This document shows, piece after piece, positions 36,523 through 46,058 of a DNA stretch of 60,903 bases; position 1 is the first letter of the stretch; each line of letters opens with the position of its first letter. This DNA comes from Pseudomonas sp. PB120. GTDB taxonomy: Bacteria; Pseudomonadota; Gammaproteobacteria; Pseudomonadales; Pseudomonadaceae. The stretch covers positions 1 through 60,903 of the forward strand of contig NZ_RWIN01000123.1 of assembly GCF_009761815.1 (NCBI RefSeq). Reading direction: 5' to 3'. A model generated the notes under the pieces. That model was not told the origin of the DNA. It searched no databases and was given only the letters and a program-made list of their open reading frames with translations. Made by a program: the position numbers and the translations under genes.

Positions 36523-37812
36523 TTAAGCGAACGGATGGCGCAAAACGATGGTTTCGTTACGGTCCGGGCCCGTCGAAATAATGTCGATCGGTGCACCGAT
36601 CAGCTCTTCAACGCGTTTGATGTAGGCACGCGCATTTGCTGGCAGCTCTTCCAGGGTTTTGGCACCCACGGTCGACTCGGTCCAGCCCGGCACTTCTTCG
36701 TACACAGGTTGCAGACCCACGTAGCTGTCAGCGTCAGTCGGGGCAACATCGTTACCTGCGGCATCTTTGTAGCCGACGCAGATGTTGATGGTTTCCAGAC
36801 CGTCGAGTACGTCCAGCTTGGTCAGGCAGATGCCCGAGATGCTGTTCACATCGATAGCGCGACGCAGGATAACCGCGTCGAACCAGCCGCAACGACGGGC
36901 ACGGCCAGTCGTCGCACCGAACTCGTGACCTTGCTTGGCCAGGTGAGCACCGACTGCGTCGAACAGTTCAGTCGGGAACGGACCCGAACCTACACGTGTG
37001 GTGTAAGCCTTGGTGATGCCCAGGATGTAATCGAGGAACATCGGACCAACACCCGAACCGGTAGCAACGCCGCCAGCGGTAGTGTTGGAGCTGGTCACGT
37101 ACGGGTAGGTACCGTGGTCGATGTCCAGCAACGAACCTTGGGCGCCTTCAAACATGATGTCTTTGCCGGCGCGACGCAGGTCGTGCAGCTCGGCCGTGAC
37201 GTCCAGCATCAGCGGCTTAAGCAGCTCAGCGTATTCCTTGCATTCAGCCAGGGTCTTTTCGAACTCGATGGCCGGCTCTTTGTAGTAACCCACCAGCATG
37301 AAGTTGTGGTAATCCACCAGTTCACGCAGCTTGTCTTCAAAGCGCGGCATGTTGAGCAGGTCGCCCACACGCAGGCCACGACGCGCGACCTTGTCTTCAT
37401 AGGCCGGGCCGATGCCGCGACCGGTGGTGCCGATCTTCAGCTCGCCACGGGCCTTTTCACGGGCCTGATCCAGCGCAACGTGGAAGGACAGGATCAGGGG
37501 GCAGGACGGGCTGATACGCAGGCGCTCACGCACCGGTACGCCTTTCTCTTCCAGCTTGACGATCTCGCGCAGCAAGGCGTCCGGTGCAACCACCACGCCG
37601 TTGCCGATCAGGCACTGCACGCCTTCGCGCAGCACGCCCGACGGAATCAGGTGCAAGACGGTTTTTTCGCCGTCGATCACCAGGGTGTGACCAGCGTTGT
37701 GGCCACCCTGGTAGCGCACTACGGCGGCAGCATGTTCGGTCAGCAGATCAACGATCTTGCCTTTGCCCTCATCACCCCATTGGGTGCCCAGGACTACGAC
37801 ATTCTTACCCAT
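36523..37812 (-). CDS. purA: Adenylosuccinate synthetase
   Basis: 429-residue enzyme joining IMP and aspartate with GTP to make adenylosuccinate for AMP synthesis. The GTP-binding GTQWGDEGKGK is at residues 8-18. The catalytic His in GGHNAGHT, the IMP-binding TTGRGIGPAYEDK and the Asp-binding TTGRARRCGWFD are all present. I start at 37812 (MGKNVVVLG) with AGGACA upstream; the frame continues five codons further. It follows hisZ by 54 bases on the same strand. Confidence 0.98.
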   Translation of the reverse strand: MGKNVVVLGTQWGDEGKGKIVDLLTEHAAAVVRYQGGHNAGHTLVIDGEKTVLHLIPSGVLREGVQCLIGNGVVVAPDALLREIVKLEEKGVPVRERLRISPSCPLILSFHVALDQAREKARGELKIGTTGRGIGPAYEDKVARRGLRVGDLLNMPRFEDKLRELVDYHNFMLVGYYKEPAIEFEKTLAECKEYAELLKPLMLDVTAELHDLRRAGKDIMFEGAQGSLLDIDHGTYPYVTSSNTTAGGVATGSGVGPMFLDYILGITKAYTTRVGSGPFPTELFDAVGAHLAKQGHEFGATTGRARRCGWFDAVILRRAIDVNSISGICLTKLDVLDGLETINICVGYKDAAGNDVAPTDADSYVGLQPVYEEVPGWTESTVGAKTLEELPANARAYIKRVEELIGAPIDIISTGPDRNETIVLRHPFA

Positions 37813-37866
37813 AACACTTGTCCTCATTCGCGCAAACTTGGTGCCGGCGGCAGCCGGCAGGAAAAC

Positions 37867-39054
37867 TCAAGAAGCCAGTGGCGATACTTGCCAAAGCCCG
37901 TTCTGCTGAATCAATTGCCGGTCGCAGTCCGCTTCACGGGCGGCGGCCAAAGGTTGCCCAGGCAACGCCTGAACGACACGCTGACCCTCACTGCGCAACT
38001 GGCAAACCTGCTGCCAGAGTGCCGCATCCGTACTGTCAGGCATCCAGATACCGCCAGACGGTAGCTCGATGTCAGCACGCCCCAGGGTCACCAGGGTTTT
38101 CAAATCGGTAGAGAAACCGGTTGCCGGACGGGCGCGACCGAAATCGGCACCGATGTCGTCGTAACGACCGCCCTGAGCGATGGATTGGCCAACACCCGGT
38201 ACGAACACCGCGAACACCACACCGGTGTGGTAGTGGTAACCGCGCAACTCGCCCAGGTCGAAGTACAACGGCAACTCCGGGAAACGCACGGACAGTCGCT
38301 CGGCAATCGCCAGCAGATCGTCCAATGCAGACAGCACGGGGGCCGGTGCATTCGCCAAACGCTCGCGGGCAGCGCTCAGTACTTCGCGACCGCCACACAG
38401 ATCAACCAACGCTCGCAACATGCCCGACAGATCGGCAGGCAGGCCTTCGGTCAAGGTAATGACCTCGTCGATGGCCTTGCGTTGCAACGCGTCGAACAAC
38501 TGTTGCTCGACTTCACCGGATAAACCGGCCGCACGGGCCAGGCCACGGTAGATACCGACATGCCCGAGATCCATGTGCACATCCGGCACATCGGCCAGTT
38601 GCAGCATGGCCAGCATCAGGCTGATGACTTCCACGTCGCTGCTCGGACTGGCATCACCGTACAACTCGGCGCCCAGTTGAATCGGGCTGCGCGAGGACGA
38701 CAAGGCACGTGGCTGAGCATGCAGCACACTGCCGGCATAACACAGACGACTCGGGCCTTCGCGACGCAAGGTATGCGCATCGATGCGCGCCACTTGCGGC
38801 GTGATGTCCGCACGGAAACCCATCTGCCGACCCGATTGCGGGTCGATGACCTTGAAGGTACGCAGATCGAGATCCGAGCCCGCACCGGTCAACAGGGATT
38901 CCAGGTACTCGATATGGGGAGTTACGACAAACTCGTAACCCCAGCTCTGGAACAGATCCAACACCTGACGGCGCGCTACTTCGATACGCGCCGCTTCTGG
39001 TGGCAGTACTTCTTCGATGCCATCTGGCAGCAGCCAGCGGTCTACCGTTGCCAT
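37867..39054 (-). CDS. hisZ: ATP phosphoribosyltransferase regulatory subunit HisZ
   Basis: 395-residue catalytically inactive homologue of histidyl-tRNA synthetase. It forms a hetero-octamer with short-form HisG and confers histidine feedback control. Class II synthetase motifs remain in MGFRADITPQVARI and the DLGELRGYHYHTGVVF segment, but the anticodon-binding domain is missing, as expected for HisZ. It follows the hflC terminator by a ~200-base gap that should hold its promoter. Its conserved place beside purA agrees with the Pseudomonas order. Confidence 0.95.
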   Translation of the reverse strand: MATVDRWLLPDGIEEVLPPEAARIEVARRQVLDLFQSWGYEFVVTPHIEYLESLLTGAGSDLDLRTFKVIDPQSGRQMGFRADITPQVARIDAHTLRREGPSRLCYAGSVLHAQPRALSSSRSPIQLGAELYGDASPSSDVEVISLMLAMLQLADVPDVHMDLGHVGIYRGLARAAGLSGEVEQQLFDALQRKAIDEVITLTEGLPADLSGMLRALVDLCGGREVLSAARERLANAPAPVLSALDDLLAIAERLSVRFPELPLYFDLGELRGYHYHTGVVFAVFVPGVGQSIAQGGRYDDIGADFGRARPATGFSTDLKTLVTLGRADIELPSGGIWMPDSTDAALWQQVCQLRSEGQRVVQALPGQPLAAAREADCDRQLIQQNGLWQVSPLAS

Positions 39055-39369
39055 TACGCCATTCCCCTATGATCCGGGCAGCAAGCCTGTGGGCGAGCCT
39101 TGAGTGAAGCAGAAAATGATCGGTTCGCCGCACAAACCACGCGCAGGAACAACGTGGCGAAAAGCCTGAAACCGGCTTCGCCAACCACTTTCCTCGAAAA
39201 ACCTGTCGAGTCGTTCGACTCGGGCGACTGCATATAACAGCAATCAAACGTGCAGACGCAAAAAAGCCGGGAATTTCCCGGCTGCCGCATCATACACACG
39301 TTTTCCCAAAGGATCACCCCGCCAGAGGCTTTAGCCGCCAGGCGGGGGATGATTCAGGTCAACGCCGTA
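39055..39369. other. Intergenic region between hflC and hisZ
   Basis: 315 bases. It holds the hflC terminator (39258-39284) and probably the hisZ promoter in the remaining 200 bases. I find no gene-like frame with a ribosome-binding site and no REP. Confidence 0.5.
39258..39284 (-). terminator. Terminator of the hflC end of the superoperon
   Basis: AGCCGGGA/TCCCGGCT stem with a short loop and TTTTTT on the minus strand (AAAAAA at 39260-39265 on plus). It lies about 90 bases past hflC. Confidence 0.9.
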
Positions 39370-40239
39370 TCAAGGCTTGGCTTTTTCCAGGTAACGGAAG
39401 AAGTCGCTGCTCGGGTCCAGGACCATGACGTCGGATTTGTTCGCGAAGCTTTCACGGTAGGCGCGCAGGCTACGGTAGAAACCGTAGAACTCCTGATCCT
39501 GACCGTAGGCCTTGGAGTAGATCGCAGCGGCCTGGGCATCACCGTCACCGCGAACCTCTTCAGATTCACGATAGGCTTCAGCCAACAGCACGCGGCGTTG
39601 ACGATCGGCGTCAGCACGGATGCCTTCTGCCAGCTCGTTACCCTTGGCACGGTGCTCGCGCGCTTCACGCTCACGCTCGGAGCTCATGCGCTCGAACACG
39701 CTGCGGTTCACTTCTTTCGGCAGGTCGATGGCCTTGACCCGAACATCGACCACTTCGATGCCCAGCTCTTTTTCCGCCATCTTGTTCAGCGATGCCGTGA
39801 TATCGGTCATCAGCGCATCGCGCTCACCCGACACCACTTCATGCAGGGTGCGCTTACCGAACTGGTCACGCAGGCCCGATTCCAGACGACGGGATAGACG
39901 CTCGTCAGCAATCTGCTTGAGGCCGGATGTCGCAGTGTAGAAGCGCTCGGCATCTTTCACGCGCCACTTGGCGTAGGCATCCACCATCACGGCTTTCTTT
40001 TCCAGCGTCAGGAAGCGTTGTGTCGGTGCATCCAGCGTCATCAGGCGTGCGTCGAATTTGCGCACCTGGTTAACGTAAGGCACTTTCACATGCAGGCCAG
40101 GCTGAACATCGGTCTGAACCACGCGACCGAACTGCAGCAATACCGCACGCTCGGTCTGAGCCACGATGTAGAAGCAGTTCCAGGCTGCGATGGCCACGAC
40201 GACGCCGACAATTAGGGCGATCAGCGATTTATTGCTCAT
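39370..40239 (-). CDS. hflC: Protease modulator HflC
   Basis: 289-residue SPFH/band-7 membrane protein with one N-terminal anchor (residues about 5-25, SLIALIVGVVVAIAAWNCFYIV) and a periplasmic body. With HflK it forms a large cage around FtsH and restrains its proteolysis of membrane proteins. Its ATG overlaps the hflK stop (TGATG), which fits equimolar synthesis of the two. It is the last gene of the hfq-hflXKC group. Confidence 0.96.
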   Translation of the reverse strand: MSNKSLIALIVGVVVAIAAWNCFYIVAQTERAVLLQFGRVVQTDVQPGLHVKVPYVNQVRKFDARLMTLDAPTQRFLTLEKKAVMVDAYAKWRVKDAERFYTATSGLKQIADERLSRRLESGLRDQFGKRTLHEVVSGERDALMTDITASLNKMAEKELGIEVVDVRVKAIDLPKEVNRSVFERMSSEREREAREHRAKGNELAEGIRADADRQRRVLLAEAYRESEEVRGDGDAQAAAIYSKAYGQDQEFYGFYRSLRAYRESFANKSDVMVLDPSSDFFRYLEKAKP

Positions 40240-41411
40240 CAGCGACTCTCCCTGGTACGTGCTGGCTGTTGCTGCAGATCAGCTGCCGCACGCGCATTCG
40301 CTTCATTGCTGCTGGCTGCCGCACCGGTCACCGGAGTGCTGGTGTTGCGACCACTTTCGACCATCTTGTCCAACGGCAGGTAGAGCAGGTTGCTCTGGCC
40401 ATTCTTGTTGCCGGTCACAAGCACTTTGCTGGTATTGCTGAAGACTTCCTGCATGGTGTCCAAATACAGACGCTCACGGGTCACTTCAGGGGCCTTGCGG
40501 TACTCGCTGACCAGTTTTGTGAAACGATCAGCCTCACCCTTGGCGCGCGAGACGGTTTCGTCGCGGTAGCCATTGGCATCCTCGAGGATACGCTGGGCCT
40601 GACCACGGGCTTCCGGCACGACGCCGTTGGCGTAGGTTTCAGCCTGGTTGCGCGAACGCTGCTCGTCTTCACGGGCACGGATCACGTCATCGAAGGCTTC
40701 CTGCACTTCACGCGGTGCCGCTGCGCTCTGTACGTTGACCTGAGTGACAGTGATACCGGTGCGATAGGTATCCATGAAGCGTTGCAGACGCTCCTTGATT
40801 TCGCTGGCCATCAATTCACGACCTTCGGTCAGCACCTGGTCCATCGCGGTGGAACCCACCACATGGCGCAGGGCGCTTTCGGTCGCGTGCTGCAGGCTGA
40901 TTTCCGGCTGATCGACGCTCAGCACGAAGTCCTGCAGATTGCTGATCTTGTACTGCACGGTCAGCGGCACTTCGACGATGTTCTCGTCTTCAGTCAGCAT
41001 TTGACCCTGCTTGGTATAGGCACGCTCACGCGTGACGTTTTCCAGGTACTTGCGATCGATCGGCGGGAAATAGATGTTCAGGCCCGGGCCAACGGTTTCG
41101 TAGTACTTGCCGAAGCGCAGCACCACGGCTTGCTCCTGCTCGTCGACTACATAGACCGCGCTGTACAGCCACACGGCTGCCAACACGACCAGGCCAATGC
41201 CGAGCAAGCCGCCGAAGCCGCCACTCCTGCCTGGACCGCCACCCTCATCACCCCGTTTCTTACCACCACCGAACAACCCGTTCAGGCTTTCCTGCAGCTT
41301 TCGGAAGGCCTCGTCGAGATCTGGTGGCCCCTTGCGGTCGCCGTTATTACGGCGCTTGCCACCCCAAGGATCCTGATTATTCGAGTTGCCACCCGGCTCA
41401 TTCCAAGCCAT
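40239..41411 (-). CDS. hflK: Protease modulator HflK
   Basis: 390-residue SPFH protein. It starts MAWNEPGGNSNNQDPWGG, the typical Gly/Asn-rich N-terminus, with GGAGAG upstream, so I use 41411 rather than the ATG 12 codons upstream. There is a single membrane segment at about 78-98 (GIGLVVLAAVWLYSAVYVV), then the band-7 domain and a low-complexity Ala/Asn-rich tail. It partners HflC in the FtsH-HflKC complex. Confidence 0.96.
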   Translation of the reverse strand: MAWNEPGGNSNNQDPWGGKRRNNGDRKGPPDLDEAFRKLQESLNGLFGGGKKRGDEGGGPGRSGGFGGLLGIGLVVLAAVWLYSAVYVVDEQEQAVVLRFGKYYETVGPGLNIYFPPIDRKYLENVTRERAYTKQGQMLTEDENIVEVPLTVQYKISNLQDFVLSVDQPEISLQHATESALRHVVGSTAMDQVLTEGRELMASEIKERLQRFMDTYRTGITVTQVNVQSAAAPREVQEAFDDVIRAREDEQRSRNQAETYANGVVPEARGQAQRILEDANGYRDETVSRAKGEADRFTKLVSEYRKAPEVTRERLYLDTMQEVFSNTSKVLVTGNKNGQSNLLYLPLDKMVESGRNTSTPVTGAAASSNEANARAAADLQQQPARTRESR

Positions 41412-41507
41412 AGCGCTCTCCATCTGATAAAGCAAAGACGCACCCACGGCGCGCCGACCAATGCTACAGAATGCCTGTCACCACGGCACAACCGCTTTCT
41501 CAGGCTT

Positions 41508-42809
41508 TTATTGCAAAGTGTGTTGCTCGATGAACTCCGTCGGCACAACGCCTTCACGGCTGACCAGTCGATTGAGCTCCGAGCGCGGCAATCGAACGGC
41601 CAGCAAGCTGACACCTTCTTCGTCGTATTCTTCTTTCTGTACCGCGCCCAGTTCGAAAAACTGTGCACGCAGACGCGCAAAACGCTGAGGCAAGCGCAAC
41701 GTTCCGACAAACAATTCACTGCCCAGCAACTCGGCAATGGCTATCTCAAGCAACTCCAGACCCGAGCCATCACGCGCTGACAGCCAGACCCGCTGGGGCT
41801 TGCCGTTTTCGTCGCGCTGGATTTGTGGCTCAACGCCTTCAAGCAAATCGAGTTTGTTATAGACCTCGAGGATCGGCAAGTCCTGGGCACCAATCTCGCC
41901 CAGCACCACCATCACTTGCTCGATCTGCAACATGCGATCCGGTTCGGCCGCATCGATCACGTGCAGCAGCAGGTCGGAATTGCTCGACTCTTCGAGCGTA
42001 GACCGAAATGCCTCGACCAGCTTGTGGGGCAAGTGACGAATGAAACCCACGGTGTCGGCCAGGACAATCGGCCCCAGGTCGTCCAGTTCCAGACGACGCA
42101 AGGTCGGGTCCAGCGTGGCGAACAGCTGGTCGGCCGCGTACACGTCGGATTTCGTCACGTTATTGAAGAGCGTGGATTTACCGGCGTTGGTATACCCCAC
42201 CAGGGACACGGTAGGGATATCCGCACGCGAACGGCCGCGTCGCGACTGCTCCCGCTGGCTGCGCACTTTTTCCAGCCGGCCCTTGATTTGTCGCAGGCGA
42301 ACCCGCAGCAAACGGCGGTCGGTTTCCAGCTGGGTTTCACCCGGGCCGCGCATGCCGATACCGCCACCCTGACGCTCAAGGTGAGTCCAGCCACGAACCA
42401 GGCGGGTGCTCATGTGGTCAAGCTGGGCCAGTTCTACCTGGAGCTTGCCTTCATGGGTGCGGGCGCGTTGGGCAAAAATATCGAGAATCAAACCGGTACG
42501 GTCGATCACGCGACACTCGAAAACACGTTCGAGGTTACGTTCCTGACTGGGCGTAAGGGTGTGATTGAAAATGACCAGATCGGCCTTTTCGGCATGGACC
42601 AGATCGCGCAGTTCCTCGACCTTGCCGCTGCCAATCAGAAATTTGGCGGTTGGCCGATGACGCGGCACGTTAAAAAACGCAACGGTCTCGGCGCCGGCCG
42701 AATTAGCCAATTCCTGAAACTCCTGCGGATCTTCGCGCGCCTCAGGGTCCTGTCCATCCAAGTGAACGAGGATTACTCGCTCACCACCACCGTGGCGCTC
42801 AAAGAACAA
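41508..42809 (-). CDS. hflX: GTPase HflX
   Basis: 433-residue GTPase that splits stalled or hibernating 70S ribosomes. It has the N-terminal HflX domain, the Gly-rich GGGIGMRGPGETQLETDRR hinge (about 148-166), and the G domain with P-loop GYTNAGKST at 205-213, DTVGFI and NKLDL. It starts 12 bases after hfq ends. Its place in hfq-hflX-hflK-hflC is conserved with E. coli. Confidence 0.97.
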   Translation of the reverse strand: MFFERHGGGERVILVHLDGQDPEAREDPQEFQELANSAGAETVAFFNVPRHRPTAKFLIGSGKVEELRDLVHAEKADLVIFNHTLTPSQERNLERVFECRVIDRTGLILDIFAQRARTHEGKLQVELAQLDHMSTRLVRGWTHLERQGGGIGMRGPGETQLETDRRLLRVRLRQIKGRLEKVRSQREQSRRGRSRADIPTVSLVGYTNAGKSTLFNNVTKSDVYAADQLFATLDPTLRRLELDDLGPIVLADTVGFIRHLPHKLVEAFRSTLEESSNSDLLLHVIDAAEPDRMLQIEQVMVVLGEIGAQDLPILEVYNKLDLLEGVEPQIQRDENGKPQRVWLSARDGSGLELLEIAIAELLGSELFVGTLRLPQRFARLRAQFFELGAVQKEEYDEEGVSLLAVRLPRSELNRLVSREGVVPTEFIEQHTLQ

Positions 42810-42821
42810 AGGAGGCTCCTA

Positions 42822-43082
42822 TCAGGCGTTACCTGGCTCAGCGTCACCTGCTTCGGATTCGGTTGCGCTAGGCAGACGAATTGGACGAACCGGCACCACT
42901 GTAGAGATAGCGTGTTTGTAGACCATCTGGCTGACGGTGTTTTTCAGCAGGATAACGAACTGGTCGAAAGACTCGATCGTGCCTTGCAGCTTGATACCGT
43001 TAACCAGGTAGATGGACACCCCAACTTTCTCTTTACGTAAAGTATTCAAGTAAGGGTCTTGTAGCGAATGCCCTTTTGACAT
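42822..43082 (-). CDS. hfq: RNA chaperone Hfq
   Basis: 86-residue Sm-like protein that pairs small RNAs with mRNAs; in Pseudomonas it also works with Crc in catabolite repression. Sm1 and Sm2 motifs are complete (LYLVNGIKLQGTIESFDQFVILLKN and YKHAISTVVPVRP with the distal-face residues). The C-terminal tail is short, as in other Pseudomonas Hfq. I start at MSKGHSLQDPYLN (43082); an in-frame ATG three codons upstream is less likely. Confidence 0.98.
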   Translation of the reverse strand: MSKGHSLQDPYLNTLRKEKVGVSIYLVNGIKLQGTIESFDQFVILLKNTVSQMVYKHAISTVVPVRPIRLPSATESEAGDAEPGNA

Positions 43083-43176
43083 GTGCCGCACTCCTTTAAG
43101 GATTCAATATAAAAAATAGGTAAACAAATGGCTTGTGGCCGTCACACCCCCAAGGATAGACGGCAATTGCAAGGAC

Positions 43177-44148
43177 TCAGCTCAATATGGAGATGGTCCC
43201 CAAGTATTTCAAGGCGCGTGGCAGATTGTCGCAATCGAGACTGTCCAGCCAGTGCAAATCAGTCCAACTGCGCAGCCAGGTGAACTGGCGCTTTGCCAAT
43301 TGGCGCGTGGCAATGATTCCACGCTCCTGCATCTCGGCTTGCGTCAGCTTGCCATCCAGGTAATCCCAGACTTGTCGGTAACCTACCGCACGTATCGACG
43401 GCAACCCTGAATGCAGGTCACTTCGTTTACGCAGGGCTACGACCTCGTCAATGAATCCCTGTTCCAACATTAAGGTGAATCTTTGTTTAATTCGCTCGTG
43501 CAGTACCTGACGATTTGTTGGAGCAATGGCCAAGTTCGCGACAGTATAGGGCAATTGTTGCAGTCCCGAAGCGGCTGCTTCAGTACTTTGCGCAGATTGT
43601 TGCAAGCGCAGCGCAGTCATGCTCTGACCGCTGACGCGATAAACTTCCAGTGCTCGACTAAGCCGCTGAGGATCGTTCGGATGAATACGCGCCGCCGATA
43701 CCGGATCGATGACCGCCAATTGTTCGTGCAGGGCTTGCCAGCCAAGGCGTGCAGCCTCTTCTTCGATCTGTGCGCGAACGTCCGGGTCCGCCGCTGGCAT
43801 GTCCGCCAGACCTTCGACCAAAGCCTTGTAATAGAGCATTGTGCCGCCGACCAGCAGCGGAATTTTTCCTCGCGCGGTGATCTCGGCCATCGCTTGCAGC
43901 GCATCACGGCGAAAATCGGCGGCCGAATAGCTCTCTGCGGGGTCGAGAATATCGATCAGACGGTGCGGAAATTCGGCCAGGATCTCTTTTGAAGGCTTCG
44001 CCGTGCCGATGTCCATGCCACGATAGACCAGCGCCGAATCGACGCTGATCAGCTCGCACGGCAACACTTTGGTCAGCTCGATAGCCAGGTCGGTCTTGCC
44101 CGCTGCGGTCGGGCCCATCAGGAAAATCGCAGGTGGGAGCTGGCTCAT
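43177..44148 (-). CDS. miaA: tRNA dimethylallyltransferase MiaA
   Basis: 323-residue enzyme that prenylates A37 of tRNAs reading UNN codons. The P-loop GPTAAGKT is at residues 12-19, with conserved SVDSALVYRGMDIGTAKP and RQLAKRQFTWLR. I start at 44148, where the ATG overlaps the mutL stop by 4 bases; the longer frame runs into mutL and is a shadow. It lies 94 bases upstream of hfq, and that gap may hold an hfq promoter. Confidence 0.97.
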   Translation of the reverse strand: MSQLPPAIFLMGPTAAGKTDLAIELTKVLPCELISVDSALVYRGMDIGTAKPSKEILAEFPHRLIDILDPAESYSAADFRRDALQAMAEITARGKIPLLVGGTMLYYKALVEGLADMPAADPDVRAQIEEEAARLGWQALHEQLAVIDPVSAARIHPNDPQRLSRALEVYRVSGQSMTALRLQQSAQSTEAAASGLQQLPYTVANLAIAPTNRQVLHERIKQRFTLMLEQGFIDEVVALRKRSDLHSGLPSIRAVGYRQVWDYLDGKLTQAEMQERGIIATRQLAKRQFTWLRSWTDLHWLDSLDCDNLPRALKYLGTISILS

Positions 44149-46058
44149 CAACGACCGCGCAGGAAGAGTTTGTCCAGATCGTCCAGGCCCAGTTGGGTCC
44201 AGGTCGGTCGGCCATGGTTGCATTGACCGCTGCGCTCGGTGTTTTCCATATCGCGCAGCAGCCCGTTCATTTCCGGCAACGCCAGGCGCCGATTCGCACG
44301 AATTGCGCCGTGACAGGCCATGGTGCCGAGCAATTCGTTCAGGTGCGCCTGAATCCGGTCACTGGTGCCATATTCCATCAGGTCCGCAAGCACATCGCCG
44401 ACCAGGCGGTTGGCTTCAGCCTGCTTGAGCAGTGCCGGAATCTGCCGGATGGCCAGGGTTTCCGGCCCCAGGCGCTGCAATTCAAAGCCCAGGCGCTGGA
44501 ACCAGGCCGCATGCTCTTCGGCGCAATCGGCTTCACGCTGGCTGACCGCCAGGGACTCTGGCACCAGTAGCGGCTGGCCGCTAAGGCCTTCGCTGGCCAT
44601 GGCGATTTTCAGGCGTTCGTACATGATCCGCTCGTGCGCGGCATGCATGTCCACCAGCACCAGGCCCTGGGCGTTTTCCGAAAGAATGTAGATGCCTTTG
44701 AGTTGCGCCAAGGCGTAACCCAGCGGCGGAATGTCGTCCTGCCCGGCCGGCAACGCGATCGCATTGGCTTCGGGCAGCGGCGCGAAGAATTCACGGTAGG
44801 CAGCCTGGGCTTCAGCGGCCGGCACGCCCGACTGAGGTCGCGGCGTGTATTGATACTGATAACCGGCGCCAGCGCCCGAACCTGCCGCCGTATTGAATGA
44901 CGGCTGTGCTTGAGGCTGTTCCAGCAAGGCATTGGCCGCCAGACGCATTTCGCCCTGGGGGCCAAACTCGCCGGCATCGATTCCGGTCGGCCGGACAATC
45001 GCGGTCGCTACAGGCGCCGCCAAATGATCTTCTGGCCGCACATCGCCCAAGGCGCGATGCAAGGTGCCGTAAAGGAAGTCATGAACCATGCGCCCGTCAC
45101 GAAAGCGGACCTCGTGCTTGGTCGGGTGCACGTTAACGTCGACGCCGGCCGGATCGACCTCAAAAAACAGAACGAACGTCGGGTGCCGACCGTTGAACAG
45201 CACGTCGCGATAGGCCTGGCGCACCGCGTGGGCCACCAGTTTGTCGCGCACCGCACGCCCGTTCACAAAGAAATACTGCAAGTCGGCCTGGCTGCGGTTG
45301 AACGTCGGCAAACCGACCCAACCCCACAGATGCAGGCCATTGCGCTCGATCTCGATCGGCAGTGCCTGCTCGAGAAACCCCGAACCGCAGATCGCGGCTA
45401 CACGCCGGGCGCGTGCCGCATCGTCATGGGCTTCGTGCAGGCTGAGGATGGTTTTGCCGTTGTGGCGCAAATGAAACGCCACGTCGAAGCGCGCCAATGC
45501 CAGGCGCTTGATCACTTCTTGCAGGTGATCGAATTCGGTTTTTTCGGTCTTGAGGAATTTGCGCCGCGCCGGAGTGTTGAAGAACAGGTCGCGCACTTCC
45601 ACCGAGGTGCCCACCGGATGGGCCGCTGGTTGCACTCGCGGCGCCATGTCCCGGCCTTCGGTCTCGACCTGCCAGGCCTGATCGGCGTCACGGGTGCGGG
45701 AGGTCAGGGTCAGGCGAGCCACGGAACTGATCGAGGCCAGCGCTTCACCGCGAAACCCAAGGCTCATGACCTGCTCGAGGTCTTCCAGGTTGCGAATCTT
45801 GCTGGTGGCGTGACGGGCCAGGGCCAACGGCAGGTCATCCGCCGAAATACCGCTGCCATCATCACGCACGCGCAGCAGCTTGACGCCACCCTGCTCGACG
45901 TCGACATCGATACGTCTGGCACCGGAGTCGAGGCTGTTTTCCAGCAACTCCTTGATCACCGACGCCGGACGCTCGACCACTTCGCCCGCGGCAATCTGGT
46001 TCGCCAGACGCGGGCTGAGCAGTTCGATGCGAGACGCGTTGGTCAGTACCTGGTTCAT
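44148..46058 (-). CDS. mutL: DNA mismatch repair protein MutL
   Basis: 636-residue mismatch-repair ATPase. The N-terminal GHKL domain has ENSLDSGA, DDGSGI, ATSKI and GFRGEALASIS motifs. A Pro/Gln/Ala-rich linker (about 345-440) leads to the C-terminal dimerisation domain, which keeps the endonuclease-type DMHAAHERIMYE in place of the metal-dependent DQHAxxERxxYE motif (one-residue difference in the motif). Start and stop overlap amiB and miaA respectively by 4 bases. Confidence 0.96.
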   Translation of the reverse strand: MNQVLTNASRIELLSPRLANQIAAGEVVERPASVIKELLENSLDSGARRIDVDVEQGGVKLLRVRDDGSGISADDLPLALARHATSKIRNLEDLEQVMSLGFRGEALASISSVARLTLTSRTRDADQAWQVETEGRDMAPRVQPAAHPVGTSVEVRDLFFNTPARRKFLKTEKTEFDHLQEVIKRLALARFDVAFHLRHNGKTILSLHEAHDDAARARRVAAICGSGFLEQALPIEIERNGLHLWGWVGLPTFNRSQADLQYFFVNGRAVRDKLVAHAVRQAYRDVLFNGRHPTFVLFFEVDPAGVDVNVHPTKHEVRFRDGRMVHDFLYGTLHRALGDVRPEDHLAAPVATAIVRPTGIDAGEFGPQGEMRLAANALLEQPQAQPSFNTAAGSGAGAGYQYQYTPRPQSGVPAAEAQAAYREFFAPLPEANAIALPAGQDDIPPLGYALAQLKGIYILSENAQGLVLVDMHAAHERIMYERLKIAMASEGLSGQPLLVPESLAVSQREADCAEEHAAWFQRLGFELQRLGPETLAIRQIPALLKQAEANRLVGDVLADLMEYGTSDRIQAHLNELLGTMACHGAIRANRRLALPEMNGLLRDMENTERSGQCNHGRPTWTQLGLDDLDKLFLRGR